Source of the DNA: Pseudomonas sp. A34-9
GTDB lineage: Bacteria; Pseudomonadota; Gammaproteobacteria; Pseudomonadales; Pseudomonadaceae
DNA: 64,000 bases
Assembly (NCBI RefSeq): GCF_029543085.1
Contig: NZ_CP119967.1
Coordinates: forward strand, 6,207,001-6,271,000
Direction of reading: 5' to 3'
Both the position numbers and the translations under genes were made by a program. The notes under the pieces were generated by a model. It did not search any database, was not told the DNA's origin, and saw only the letters and a program-made list of their open reading frames with translations. This document shows positions 26,478 to 35,238 of this stretch, piece after piece; positions within the stretch are counted from its first letter, which is position 1; each line of letters starts with the position of its first letter.

Positions 26478-28112
26478 CTAAGTGTTTCGGTGCGCAGAAC
26501 GGCGAATCAGTCCGATGACCGGCAATAAGCCGACCAGAACCAGAGTCAACGCCGGCAACGACGCCCGTGCCCATTCGCCTTCGCTGGTCATTTCAAAGAT
26601 CCGCACCGCCAGCGTGTCCCAGCCAAACGGGCGCATCAGCAGGGTCGCGGGCATTTCCTTGAGCACATCGACGAACACCAGCAACGCGGCGCTCAGCGTG
26701 CCGGGCAGCAAGAGTGGCAGATACACTTTGAAAAACAGTCGCGGCCCACTGACACCGAGGCTACGTGCTGCTTCAGGCAAAGATGGCCGTATACGCGCCA
26801 AGCTGTTTTCCAGCGGGCCGTAGGCGACAGCGATGAAGCGCACCAGATAAGCCATCAGCAAAGCGGCCAGACTGCCGAGCAGCAGCGGTTTACCAGCGCC
26901 GCCGAGCCAGCCTGACAGCGGAATCACCAGCTCACGGTCCAGATAACTGAACGCCAGCATGATCGACACTGCCAACACCGAGCCCGGCAAGGCGTAACCG
27001 AGGTTGGCCAGCCCCACACCGGAGTTGATCGCCGGCGTCGGCGCCAAGCGCCGGGCGAAGGCCAGCAGCAACGCGACGCTGACGGTGATCAACGCGGCCA
27101 TGCCGCCCAGATACAGGGTGTGGACGATCAGCCCGGCGTAACGCTCGTCGAGATCGAAACGGCCGCGCTGCCAGAACCAGACGAGCAGTTGCAGCATCGG
27201 AATGACGAAAGCGCAGGCGAAGACCAATCCGCACCAGCTCATCGCCGCGAGCGCCTTGAACCCACGCAAGTGGTACAGCGCCTTAACCCGTGGCCGCTCG
27301 TTGCTTGCCCGATTTGCCCCGCGCGCTCGGCGTTCGCCGTACAGCACCAGCATCACCACCAGCAGCAACAGGCTGGCCAGTTGCGCCGCGCTCGACAGGC
27401 TGAAGAAGCCGTACCAGGTTTTGTAGATCGCCGTGGTGAAGGTGTCGAAGTTGAACACCGACACCGCGCCGAAATCCGCCAGGGTTTCCATCAGCGCCAG
27501 CGCCACGCCGGCGCCGATGGCCGGGCGCGCCATCGGCAACGCCACACGCCAAAAGGCTTGCCATGGCGACTGGCCGAGCACCCGCGCCGCTTCCATCAGG
27601 CCTTTGCCTTGGGCGAGAAATGCGGTGCGTGCCAGCAGGTAGACGTAGGGATAGAAGACCAGCACCAACACCACAATTACCCCGCCGGTGGAGCGTACCC
27701 GTGGCAGCCGCAAGCCAGTGCCGAACCATTCACGTAGCAGCGTCTGCACCGGACCGGCAAAGTCGAGCAGACCGACGAAGACGAAGGCCAACACGTAAGC
27801 CGGAATGGCAAAGGGCAGCATCAGCGCCCAATCGAGCCAGCGCCGCCCAGGGAATTCGCAGAGGCTGGTCAGCCAGGCGAGACTGACGCCGAGCAGCGTC
27901 ACACCGACACCGACGCCAATGACCAGCGTCAGGGTGTTGCCCAGCAAGCGTGGCATCTGGGTTTCCCACAGGTGCGACCAGATCTGTTGATCGATGGTCT
28001 GCCATGAAAGCAGCAGGACGCTCAGGGGCAACAGCACCAGCGAGGCTATGGCGAAGACGATGGGGTACCAGCGGCGTTGGGCGGGGTGGGCCAAAGAAAC
28101 AGTCTCGTTCAA
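26478..28112 (-). CDS. Ferric iron ABC transporter permease (FbpB/SfuB type, fused double permease)
   Basis: The protein of about 544 residues consists of two BPD transmembrane modules, each with an EAA loop: MEAARVLGQSPWQAFWRVALPMARPAI and LPEAARSLGVSGPRLFFKVYLPLLLPG. About twelve hydrophobic segments are visible. This duplicated layout is typical of ferric-iron permeases next to FbpA-like binding proteins. No ATG with a ribosome site exists near the N-terminus; the only reasonable start is TTG 28110-28112 (MNETVSLAHPAQRRW), directly against a REPIN. Longer reading would run into the repeat. An ATPase gene (FbpC) is not nearby. Confidence 0.87.
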   Translation of the reverse strand: MNETVSLAHPAQRRWYPIVFAIASLVLLPLSVLLLSWQTIDQQIWSHLWETQMPRLLGNTLTLVIGVGVGVTLLGVSLAWLTSLCEFPGRRWLDWALMLPFAIPAYVLAFVFVGLLDFAGPVQTLLREWFGTGLRLPRVRSTGGVIVVLVLVFYPYVYLLARTAFLAQGKGLMEAARVLGQSPWQAFWRVALPMARPAIGAGVALALMETLADFGAVSVFNFDTFTTAIYKTWYGFFSLSSAAQLASLLLLVVMLVLYGERRARGANRASNERPRVKALYHLRGFKALAAMSWCGLVFACAFVIPMLQLLVWFWQRGRFDLDERYAGLIVHTLYLGGMAALITVSVALLLAFARRLAPTPAINSGVGLANLGYALPGSVLAVSIMLAFSYLDRELVIPLSGWLGGAGKPLLLGSLAALLMAYLVRFIAVAYGPLENSLARIRPSLPEAARSLGVSGPRLFFKVYLPLLLPGTLSAALLVFVDVLKEMPATLLMRPFGWDTLAVRIFEMTSEGEWARASLPALTLVLVGLLPVIGLIRRSAHRNT

Positions 28113-28113
28113 A

Positions 28114-28229
28114 TGATTGTGCCCACGCTCTGCGTGGGCACACATCCTGTGACGCTCTGCGTCACGCTTTCAGCGGCACGACGCGGAGCGTCGGGGGATG
28201 CATTCCCACGCGGAGCGTGGGAACGATCA
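28114..28229. repeat. REPIN, family A, copy 4
   Basis: TGATTGTGCCCACGC at the left is a slightly diverged arm and GCGTGGGAACGATCA at the right is canonical, with inner GTGACGC/GCGTCAC and GACGC/GCGTC arms. It fills the space between the iron-binding-protein gene and the permease gene of one operon and touches the permease start. Confidence 0.83.
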
Positions 28230-28258
28230 GGTTCACGGTGCGCAGTATGAACGCCGGA

Positions 28259-29263
28259 TCAGTTCCAACCCGCCCGATCCATCATCCGGATCGCCTCAGC
28301 CTGACGCTTGCCCGCCACTTCCACCGGCAAGGTGTCGGCCACAAACTTGCCCCACGCCGCCACTTCTTCCGAAGGCGCCACCGCCGGGTTGGCCGGGAAC
28401 TCCTGGTTAACGTCAGCAAAAATCTTCTGCGCTTCAGGTGTGGTCATCCATTCAACCAAAGCCTTGGCCGCTTCCGGGTGCGGCGCATGCCTGGTCAGGC
28501 CAATGCCCGACAGGTTCACGTGTACGCCGCGATCCGCCTGATTCGGCCAGAACAATTTTACCGGCAACTCCGGCTTCTGCTTGTGCAGGCGGCCGTAGTA
28601 GTAAGTGTTGACGATGCCAACGTCGCACTGGCCGGCGTTGATCGCTTCGAGCACCGCAACGTCATCGGAGAACACGTCGGTGGACAGGTTGTTAACCCAG
28701 CCCTTGAGGATCTTCTCGGTCTTCTCGGCGCCGTGGACTTCGATCATGGTCGCGGTCAGCGACTGGTTGTAGACCTTCTTCGCCGTGCGCAGGCACAGGC
28801 GCCCTTCCCAGTTCTTGTCAGCCAGTGCTTCGTAGGTGGTCAGTTCGCCCGGCTTCACCCGTTCGGTGGAGTAGGCGATGGTCCGCGCTCGCAGGCTCAG
28901 GCCGGTCCAGGCATGAGTCGACGAGCGATATTGCAGCGGGATATTGGCGTCGATGGTCTTCGAGGTGAACGGCTGCAGGATGCCCATCTGCTCGGCCTGC
29001 CAGAGGTTGCCGGCGTCAACGGTGAGCAGCAGGTCGGCGGTAGCGTTTTCACCCTCGGCCTTGATGCGCTGCATCAGCGGCGCTTCCTTGTCGGTGATGA
29101 ACTTGATCTTCACCCCGGTCTTGGCGGTGTAGGCATCGAAAACCGGTTTGATCAGTTCATCGATGCGCGACGAGTAAACCACCACCTCATCAGCGGCCTG
29201 GGCCGTGGTGCTGCCGATCAGGGTCAAGGCCAGTGCGGTCAGAAGACGCTTGGGTGCCAACAT
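28259..29263 (-). CDS. Ferric iron ABC transporter substrate-binding protein (FbpA type)
   Basis: The 334-residue precursor has a signal peptide ([23 protein letters not shown]) and begins [20 protein letters not shown], as FbpA proteins do. The iron-coordinating tyrosine pair is visible in [13 protein letters not shown], and the hinge region reads [26 protein letters not shown]. It carries ferric iron, or a small iron chelate, to the downstream permease. A weak Fur-box-like palindrome lies about 33-53 bp before the start. The REPIN between it and the permease may shape their relative expression. Confidence 0.9.
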   Translation of the reverse strand: MLAPKRLLTALALTLIGSTTAQAADEVVVYSSRIDELIKPVFDAYTAKTGVKIKFITDKEAPLMQRIKAEGENATADLLLTVDAGNLWQAEQMGILQPFTSKTIDANIPLQYRSSTHAWTGLSLRARTIAYSTERVKPGELTTYEALADKNWEGRLCLRTAKKVYNQSLTATMIEVHGAEKTEKILKGWVNNLSTDVFSDDVAVLEAINAGQCDVGIVNTYYYGRLHKQKPELPVKLFWPNQADRGVHVNLSGIGLTRHAPHPEAAKALVEWMTTPEAQKIFADVNQEFPANPAVAPSEEVAAWGKFVADTLPVEVAGKRQAEAIRMMDRAGWN

Positions 29264-29295
29264 GGGAGCGGTCTCTCGGTCGGAAAATGTGGGCC

Positions 29296-29316
29296 AAATG
29301 ATAAGGACTCACATTT
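29296..29316. promoter_or_regulatory. Possible Fur box upstream of the fbpA-like gene
   Basis: Arms AAATG (29296-29300) and CATTT (29312-29316) flank ATAAGGACTCA, giving a partial match to the Fur consensus of repeated NATWAT units. The position, 33-53 bp before an iron-uptake gene, supports the idea; the match is only moderate. Confidence 0.4.
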
Positions 29317-29394
29317 ACCACCTCAATCGAACTCTTTTTGAAGGAGTTACCAGATGTTGCACAGCTTGAAAATTGTGGTGCCTGGACGGGCGCC

Positions 29395-29460
29395 ATCGCG
29401 AGCAGGCTCACTCCTACCTTTGAAATGCGTTCCTCTGTAGGAGTGAGCCTGCTCGCGATG
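29395..29460. repeat. REP pair, family C, copy 3
   Basis: CATCGCGAGCAGGCTCACTCCTAC and its inverted copy enclose TTTGAAATGCGTTCCTCT. Note GTGAGCC in place of the GCGAGCC core seen in copy 2. It lies in the gap between the iron operon promoter and the ubiI stop. Confidence 0.82.
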
Positions 29461-29484
29461 AGGCCATCAGCCGCAACGAAAATG

Positions 29485-30708
29485 TCAGACCTTGGCCAAC
29501 GCCGGAAGATCACCGGTCAAACCCAGCGCCTCCCGCACAAACAACGCCTTCGCCTCAGGCATCTGCTCAACCAGCTTCAACCCGGCATTACGCAACCACC
29601 TGACAGGCAACGGATCGGCCTGAAACAACCGCTCAAACCCTTCCATCGCCGCCATCAGCGCCAGGTTATGCGGCATGCGCCGACGCTCGTAACGGCTCAG
29701 CACCTTCACATCCGCCAAACGCTCACCACGCCCGGCTGCTTGCAACAGCACTTCAGCCAGCACCGCCGCATCGAGGAAACCGAGGTTCACGCCCTGCCCC
29801 GCCAACGGGTGAATGGTGTGCGCCGCATCGCCGATCAACGCCAGACCCTGCGCCACATAACGCTTGGCGTGGCGCTGACGCAGCGGCACACAAAGTCGCG
29901 GATCCGCACTGATGACTTCGCCCAGGCGACCTTCAAACGCAAGCTCCAGCTCACGGCAGAAACCCGCTTCATCCAGCGCCATCAAGCGTTCGGCTTCGCT
30001 TGGCGTGGTCGACCAGACGATCGAGCACCAGTCCTGCTGCCCGTCACGTTCCAGCGGCAGAAACGCCAGCGGCCCGTGATCGGTAAAGCGCTGCCACGCG
30101 GTCATCTGATGCGGTTTGCTGCTGCGCACACTGGTGACGATGGCGTGGTGCATATAATCCCACTCGCGGGTGGCCACGCCGGTCAGGCGTCGCACTGCCG
30201 AGTTGGCACCGTCCGCCGCGATTACCAACGGCGCGCGCAACTGACGACCGTCAGCCAATGTCAGCAACCAGTCATCGCCCGAGCGACGCATCTGTTCCAG
30301 TCGTGCATTGGCGAGCATGCCCAGATCGCAATCGTGCAAACGGTCGAGCAAGGCATCCTGCACAACGCGGTTTTCGACGATATGGCCAAGCACCTCGGCG
30401 TGCACGCTGCTCGCCGAAAAGTGAATCTGACCGGTGCCGCTGCCGTCCCACACGTGCATGTCGGTGTATGGACTGCTGCGCCGTTTGGCGATGCCATCCC
30501 ACACGCCGAGGCGTTCGAGTATCCGCTGGCTGGCCGCCGACAACGCGCTCACCCGCGGTTCAAACGCAGCTTCGGCGTCGAAGGGTTTGACGCTCAGCGG
30601 GCTGCCGTCGAGCAGCAGGACTTCCAGCCCGCTGTCCTGCAACGCCAGCGCCAGGGCGCTGCCGACCATTCCGGCTCCGACAATCAGCAGATCTGCGCGC
30701 ATGTCCAT
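29485..30708 (-). CDS. ubiI: Ubiquinone biosynthesis FAD hydroxylase (UbiI/VisC type)
   Basis: The 407-residue flavoprotein monooxygenase has the FAD motif LLIVGAGMVGSALALAL at the N-terminus, the DG motif VIAADGANSAVRR in the middle and GDAAHTIHPLAGQGVNLGFLDA, the UbiH/UbiF/UbiI signature. It would hydroxylate a polyprenyl-phenol ring during ubiquinone synthesis. It is last in the pepP-ubiH-DUF4442-ubiI run on one strand. By gene order it corresponds to the VisC/UbiI paralogue rather than UbiF, which I cannot settle by motif. The start may be Met1 or Met3; Met1 is 3 bp after the previous stop. Confidence 0.87.
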   Translation of the reverse strand: MDMRADLLIVGAGMVGSALALALQDSGLEVLLLDGSPLSVKPFDAEAAFEPRVSALSAASQRILERLGVWDGIAKRRSSPYTDMHVWDGSGTGQIHFSASSVHAEVLGHIVENRVVQDALLDRLHDCDLGMLANARLEQMRRSGDDWLLTLADGRQLRAPLVIAADGANSAVRRLTGVATREWDYMHHAIVTSVRSSKPHQMTAWQRFTDHGPLAFLPLERDGQQDWCSIVWSTTPSEAERLMALDEAGFCRELELAFEGRLGEVISADPRLCVPLRQRHAKRYVAQGLALIGDAAHTIHPLAGQGVNLGFLDAAVLAEVLLQAAGRGERLADVKVLSRYERRRMPHNLALMAAMEGFERLFQADPLPVRWLRNAGLKLVEQMPEAKALFVREALGLTGDLPALAKV

Positions 30709-30711
30709 GCT

Positions 30712-31197
30712 TTAAGCCTGTCTCGCTTGCGGCTTGAGCCGCACGTAAAGGGTTTTACCGACCCGCGCCACCAGATTGCCGGCGCCGTCATGAATGTCGA
30801 CCTGCAACTGCGGCAGGTATTTCTCGCCATCGGCGGTCTGCCGGCGAATCTCGGCGAGCAGTGTCTCGTCGATGCTGAACCGGGCGAACACCGGGCCTTT
30901 GCCCGGCGCGATGAAATCGATGTCGGCAGCCTTGTCCCAGACGATGTAGCGCGAGCCGAGGTTTTCCATGAGCATCAGCATGAAGAACGGATCGACCATC
31001 GAATACAGGCTGCCGCCGAACTGCGTGCCGACGTAATTGCGGTTGTACCAGCCAAGGCCCATCGACACCTGGACGTCGCGAAAGTCATCGCTGATGTGCC
31101 GGACTCGAACACCGGCGCCGAGGTACGGCGGGTAGAACGTCATCACCCAGCGCATCAACCGCGCCTTGCCGAATTTTCCGCTTAACCACTTAAGCAT
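30712..31197 (-). CDS. DUF4442 hotdog-fold protein between ubiH and ubiI
   Basis: The 161-residue protein begins MLKWLSGKFGKARLMRWVMTFYPPYLGAGVRV. The core is a hotdog fold of the PaaI/DUF4442 kind: WYNRNYVGTQFGGSLYSMVDPFFMLMLMENLG and FARFSIDETLLAEIRRQTADGEKYLPQLQVDI. A catalytic thioesterase residue cannot be assigned. ATG 31197 overlaps the ubiH end by 8 bp, and ubiI begins 3 bp after its stop, so it is co-translated with both. An auxiliary role in quinone or acyl metabolism is suggested only by this position. Confidence 0.85.
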   Translation of the reverse strand: MLKWLSGKFGKARLMRWVMTFYPPYLGAGVRVRHISDDFRDVQVSMGLGWYNRNYVGTQFGGSLYSMVDPFFMLMLMENLGSRYIVWDKAADIDFIAPGKGPVFARFSIDETLLAEIRRQTADGEKYLPQLQVDIHDGAGNLVARVGKTLYVRLKPQARQA

Positions 31198-32377
31198 CCG
31201 GTCGCGTTCCCAAACCCATGGCCTGACGCGCAAACCAGCGCTTGGCCGGCGGCAACAGATCGAGACCGAGCAAACCGATGTTGCGCCCCAGCGACACCAA
31301 TGGCTGCTTGCTGCCGAACAGGCGCGTGACCTGATCGGAGAAGCCGACGGTGAGGTCCTGATCGAGACGCTGACGCTCGCGATAAGCCTGCAAGGTGGCG
31401 AAATCGCCCAGCGGTTTGTCGCTGGCCAACAGCGCAGCGGCCAAGGCATCGGCATCACGCAGCGACAGGTTGAAACCCTGCCCGGCTATCGGGTGCAGGC
31501 TGTGCGCGGCGTTGCCGAGCACGGCCAGGTGCGAGCGCACTTGTTCTTCGGCCTCGACCAGCGTCAGCGGATACAAATGCCGCGCGCCGACCTGTTTCAG
31601 CGTGCCGAGGCGGTAACCGAACACGCCCTGCAATTCGCTGAGGAAGTCGCGCTCGCTCAAATCGGCCAGACGCTGCGCGTCCATGCCCAGGCGGGTCCAG
31701 ACCAAAGCGCAGCGGTTTTCCGGCAGCGGCAGCAGCGCCATCGGTCCTTCGTCGGTGAAGCGCTCGAAGGCCATGCCGTTGTGCGCTTCGCTCGGGGTGA
31801 TGTTGGCGATCAGCGCGCTCTGGTTGTACGGACGCTTGCGCACATTGATGCCCAACTGCTCGCGCAGGCCGGAGCGACCGCCATCGGCGAGCACCGCGAG
31901 GTCGCATTCAAGGGTGGTTTCATCGTTGAGGGTCAGGCGATAGCCGTCGGGCAGCGGCTCCATACGCGTGACTTCCGCCGGGCAGCGCCAACTGATCACG
32001 TCTTTGTCGATGTGCTGCCACAGGCACTGGCCGAGCCAGGCGTTTTCCACCACATAGCCGAGCGCCGGCACGCCCTCTTCCATCGCCGACAAACGCGCGG
32101 TGGAGAAGCGGCCACGATCGGAGACGTGAATCTGCTTGATCGGCTCGGCACGGCGGGAGATTTCCTGCCATACACCCAGCCGTTGATAAATCTGCCGCGA
32201 GCCAAAGGACAGCGCCGACGAGCGCGCGTCGTAGCTCGGCTGCCAGCTGTCGCCCGGGGCGAACGGCTCGATCAGCACGATTTTCCAGCCACGCGCCTTG
32301 GCCCCGGCCTGCAAGGCCAACGCCAGACTGGCGCCGACCAGACCACCACCGATGATTGCCAGATTGACTCGACTCAT
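31190..32377 (-). CDS. ubiH: 2-octaprenyl-6-methoxyphenol hydroxylase
   Basis: The 395-residue FAD monooxygenase begins MSRVNLAIIGGGLVGASLALAL and carries DLAVLADGGRSGLREQLGI and LGNAAHSLHPIAGQGFNLSLRDADALAAAL, typical of UbiH, where GDAAH is often GNAAH. It adds a ring hydroxyl in ubiquinone synthesis, probably within a membrane-bound Ubi complex. Its ATG overlaps the pepP stop by 4 bp (ATGA) and its end overlaps the DUF4442 start, so the run is translationally coupled. E. coli has the same pepP-ubiH order. Confidence 0.93.
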   Translation of the reverse strand: MSRVNLAIIGGGLVGASLALALQAGAKARGWKIVLIEPFAPGDSWQPSYDARSSALSFGSRQIYQRLGVWQEISRRAEPIKQIHVSDRGRFSTARLSAMEEGVPALGYVVENAWLGQCLWQHIDKDVISWRCPAEVTRMEPLPDGYRLTLNDETTLECDLAVLADGGRSGLREQLGINVRKRPYNQSALIANITPSEAHNGMAFERFTDEGPMALLPLPENRCALVWTRLGMDAQRLADLSERDFLSELQGVFGYRLGTLKQVGARHLYPLTLVEAEEQVRSHLAVLGNAAHSLHPIAGQGFNLSLRDADALAAALLASDKPLGDFATLQAYRERQRLDQDLTVGFSDQVTRLFGSKQPLVSLGRNIGLLGLDLLPPAKRWFARQAMGLGTRPDA

Positions 32378-33708
32378 GCCGCGTGTGTCCGTGCTTGCGC
32401 CATCAGCGCTTCGATTTCAGCGACGGTTTTCGGCACGCCATGGGTAAGGATTTCACAGCCAGTCTTTGTCACTACCACGTCGTCCTCGATGCGCACGCCG
32501 ATGCCGCGCCATTTCTTCGCTACGTTCTGATTGTCCGGGGCAATATAGATGCCCGGCTCCACGGTCAGCGCCATGCCGACTTCCAGCACGCGCCATTCGC
32601 CGCCGACCTTGTACTCGCCGACGTCATGTACATCCATGCCCAGCCAATGGCCGGCGCGGTGCATGTAAAACGCTTTATAGGCTTCACTGGCGATCAATTC
32701 GTCGACTTCGCCTTGCAGCAATCCGAGCTTCACCAGCCCTGTGGTAATCACTCGCACCGTGGCTTCGTGCGCCTGATTCCAGTGTTTGTTCGGGGCGATT
32801 TCAGCGAATGCGGCTTCCTGTGAAGCCAATACCAGTTCGTAGATCGCTTTCTGCTCGGGCGAAAACTTGCCGTTGACCGGCCAGGTGCGAGTGATGTCGC
32901 TGGCATAGCAATCGATCTCGCAGCCAGCGTCGATCAACACCAGATCGCCGTCCTTGAGCACGGCGTCATTCTGCTGGTAATGCAGGATGCAGCTGTTGCG
33001 CCCGGCGGCGACGATCGAACCGTAAGCTGGCATTTTCGCCCCGCCCTTGCGGAATTCGTAATCGAGTTCGGCTTCGAGGCTGTACTCGTGGAGCCCGGCC
33101 CGACTGGCCTGCATCGCGCGGATGTGGGCTTGCGCCGAGATCCGTGCGGCTTCGCGCATCACCTTCACTTCTGCCGCCGATTTATACAGGCGCATGTCGT
33201 GCAGCAGATGATCCAGGGCAACGAATTCGTTCGGTGGCTGGGCGCCGAGGTGCGCCTTGGAGCGGATTACGTTGATCCAGTCCATCAAGTGGCGATCGAA
33301 TTCGGGGTTGCTGCCCATCGCCGAATACACCCGGTCACGGCCTTCGATCAGGCCCGGGAGAATGTCGTCGATGTCGGTGATCGGGAAAGCGTCGTCGGCG
33401 CCGAAATCGCGGATCGCGCCTTCCTGGCCTGCACGCAAGCCGTCCCACAATTCGCGTTCGGCGTTGCGCTCACGGCAGAACAGCACGTACTCGCCATGCT
33501 CGCGGCCAGGCATCAGGACGATGACGGCTTGCGGCTCGGGAAACCCGCTGAGGTACTGGAAGTCGCTGTCCTGACGGTAGACGTGCTCGACGTCGCGGTT
33601 GCGAATGGCCACCGCGGCGGCGGGCAAAATCGCAATGCTGTTGGGTTCCATCTGCGCCATCAGGGCCTTGCGGCGACGGCTGTATTCCGCTTTCGGGATA
33701 TGGGTCAT
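32374..33708 (-). CDS. pepP: Xaa-Pro aminopeptidase II
   Basis: The 444-residue M24 peptidase has an N-terminal creatinase-like domain and a pita-bread catalytic domain. Metal ligands are seen in LIDAGCEIDCYASDITRTW (two Asp), GHWLGMDVHDVG (His), ALTVEPGIYI (Glu) and GIGVRIEDDVVVT (Glu). It removes N-terminal residues preceding proline. It follows the ygfB gene closely and is coupled to ubiH. The length matches E. coli PepP. Confidence 0.95.
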   Translation of the reverse strand: MTHIPKAEYSRRRKALMAQMEPNSIAILPAAAVAIRNRDVEHVYRQDSDFQYLSGFPEPQAVIVLMPGREHGEYVLFCRERNAERELWDGLRAGQEGAIRDFGADDAFPITDIDDILPGLIEGRDRVYSAMGSNPEFDRHLMDWINVIRSKAHLGAQPPNEFVALDHLLHDMRLYKSAAEVKVMREAARISAQAHIRAMQASRAGLHEYSLEAELDYEFRKGGAKMPAYGSIVAAGRNSCILHYQQNDAVLKDGDLVLIDAGCEIDCYASDITRTWPVNGKFSPEQKAIYELVLASQEAAFAEIAPNKHWNQAHEATVRVITTGLVKLGLLQGEVDELIASEAYKAFYMHRAGHWLGMDVHDVGEYKVGGEWRVLEVGMALTVEPGIYIAPDNQNVAKKWRGIGVRIEDDVVVTKTGCEILTHGVPKTVAEIEALMAQARTHAA

Positions 33709-33735
33709 GGGCAGATGGCTTTCCCTGGCACGCGA

Positions 33736-34296
33736 TTAATGCAGCGACGGCTTGGCGGCTGGCGGCACGTCGGCTTTCTTGGTTTCCGAAAACAGCAGCA
33801 GCGGCGCGACGCGCAGGTACTCCATGACTTCCATGTAATCGTTTTCGCCGTCATCGGATTCTTCCAGGGCGTCTTGCACCTGGGAGATCGCTGCCAGATC
33901 CTGCAGCACTTCGGTGGCTTCAGTACTGAGCATGCTGCTGTCGCGGCAGTTCAGGCCGAAACCGCTGAGGAAGCCCTGGCACCATTCGCCCAGCGCGGCG
34001 GCGCGGTCGGCCAGTGGCGCATCATCGGTCGGCAGCAGCAGGACGACAGTGACGTCGTCGCCGGTCAGTTCACCTTTGACCATCTCTTGCAGGCCGATCA
34101 GGGCGTTGCGGACGTTGTCCTGGATGTCGCCTTCGAGCAGTTCGGCAGCGTCGATCAGCCAGCCTTCGTTATCGAAGCCGGCACCGGCGCAACTGCGCCC
34201 GAGCAGCACGCCGTGCAGTTCGGCAGGCGAGACGTTGTGGCCGCTGGCAGTCAGCAGGGTGGCAAAGGCTTGGTACGGGGAATTCGCAATGGTCAT
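33736..34296 (-). CDS. ygfB: UPF0149 (YgfB/YecA) family protein
   Basis: The 186-residue acidic protein begins [33 protein letters not shown] and has [12 protein letters not shown] and an acidic [21 protein letters not shown] helix, all typical of YgfB. A related Pseudomonas protein modulates AlpA-dependent antibiotic responses, but no such role can be read here. It heads the run ygfB-pepP-ubiH-DUF4442-ubiI and is divergent from the zapB-like/zapA pair, the common gammaproteobacterial order. Confidence 0.92.
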   Translation of the reverse strand: MTIANSPYQAFATLLTASGHNVSPAELHGVLLGRSCAGAGFDNEGWLIDAAELLEGDIQDNVRNALIGLQEMVKGELTGDDVTVVLLLPTDDAPLADRAAALGEWCQGFLSGFGLNCRDSSMLSTEATEVLQDLAAISQVQDALEESDDGENDYMEVMEYLRVAPLLLFSETKKADVPPAAKPSLH

Positions 34297-34426
34297 GGGC
34301 AGCTAGGCGCCAGACGGCGCTATGTCTAGAATGAAGGCCTTGTATCCTACATCGACAGACCCGCCAAGACTATTAAAGGCTGTCCGCCAGCTATCCCATC
34401 AGACAGACTCCGACCCAGTGGACACA

Positions 34427-34636
34427 ATGGAAGACACCGACCTGCAAGCGCTGATGGCCAGACTCGAACTGCTGATTGGCCGAGTCGAGCAACTAAAGAG
34501 TCAAAATGCACTCTTACTAGCTCAGGAAAAAACCTGGCGCGAGGAACGCGCTCACCTCATTGAAAAAAACGAAATCGCCCGGCGTAAGGTCGAATCGATG
34601 ATTTCGCGCCTCAAGGCCCTGGAGCAAGACTCATGA
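34427..34636 (+). CDS. Small coiled-coil protein (TIGR02449 type, ZapB-like)
   Basis: The 69-residue protein starts MEDTDLQALMARLELLIGRVEQLKSQNALL and is nearly one continuous coiled coil. It matches the small family always found before zapA in pseudomonads and resembles ZapB in shape. The frame is open back to 34322, but the coiled coil starts at ATG 34427. The last four bases overlap the zapA start as ATGA, showing coupling. A role in Z-ring organisation is inferred from that pairing. Confidence 0.82.
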   Translation: MEDTDLQALMARLELLIGRVEQLKSQNALLLAQEKTWREERAHLIEKNEIARRKVESMISRLKALEQDS

Positions 34637-34950
34637 GTTCAAGCAATAGCGTCACCGTGCAGATCCTCGATAAAGAGTATTCGATCATCTGCCCGCAGGA
34701 AGAACGCAGCAATCTGGTCAGTGCCGCCCGCTACCTCGATGGCAAAATGCGCGAAATCCGCAGCAGCGGTAAAGTCATCGGCGCCGACCGCATCGCCGTA
34801 ATGGCCGCGCTGAACATCACTCATGACCTCTTGCACAAAGAAGAGCGCCCGGACATCCAGGCCAGCGGTTCGACCCGTGAACAGGTGCGCGACTTGCTCG
34901 ATCGTGTCGATCTGGTCCTCGCCGACGATCAGAGCACTACCAAGGGCTGA
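34633..34950 (+). CDS. zapA: Cell division protein ZapA
   Basis: The 105-residue protein begins MSSSNSVTVQILDKEYSIICPQEERSNLVSAARYLDGKM and ends in a long helix (DRIAVMAALNITHDLLHKE). This is the ZapA architecture: a small alpha/beta head and a coiled-coil tail. It cross-links FtsZ filaments at the division site. It is translationally coupled to the ZapB-like gene and followed by 6S RNA and fthC, a conserved order. Confidence 0.93.
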   Translation: MSSSNSVTVQILDKEYSIICPQEERSNLVSAARYLDGKMREIRSSGKVIGADRIAVMAALNITHDLLHKEERPDIQASGSTREQVRDLLDRVDLVLADDQSTTKG

Positions 34951-34975
34951 TTCGACCGGCCGCTTGCGGTATACT
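34947..34975 (+). promoter_or_regulatory. Promoter of 6S RNA
   Basis: A good -10 box TATACT (34970-34975) lies 7 bp before the 6S 5' end. The best -35 at 17-bp spacing is CTGATT (34947-34952), overlapping the end of zapA. Confidence 0.6.
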
Positions 34976-34981
34976 CGCGGC

Positions 34982-35163
34982 ACTCCCTGGGGTGCTTGCC
35001 AGTTGACGATGTCCCTGAGCCGATTCGCACTACCCTGGAAGTTGCACGTTGGGCTGGTGTGCATGTCCGCTAGACGGAAAGCCTTAAAGTCTACTGCATC
35101 TTCCACCTTGAACTTTCGGGTTCAAGGGCTAAGTTGACAGCGGTTCATCCGGGGAGCCTGATT
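34982..35163 (+). ncRNA. ssrS: 6S RNA
   Basis: The segment between zapA and fthC begins with CTCCCTGGGG and ends with CCGGGGAGCCTG; these ends pair to form the closing stem of 6S RNA. The interior (GTCCCTGAGCCGATT and GGGTTCAAGGGCTAAG) matches what I remember of pseudomonad 6S RNA. 6S mimics an open promoter and binds sigma-70 RNA polymerase in stationary phase. The gene order zapA-6S-fthC is conserved in gammaproteobacteria. Exact ends are approximate. Confidence 0.88.
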
Positions 35164-35165
35164 CG

Positions 35166-35201
35166 AATCCGATGTCGGTGAAAGCCGCCATCGGATTTTT
35201 T
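35166..35201 (+). terminator. Terminator after 6S RNA
   Basis: AATCCGATG (35166-35174) and CATCGGATT (35189-35197) form a 9-bp stem followed by T residues. It lies between 6S RNA and fthC and could end the long 6S precursor or attenuate read-through into fthC. Confidence 0.8.
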
Positions 35202-35238
35202 ATGCGTACGTTTTCGTCCAACCTGCCGAAGCCGAACC

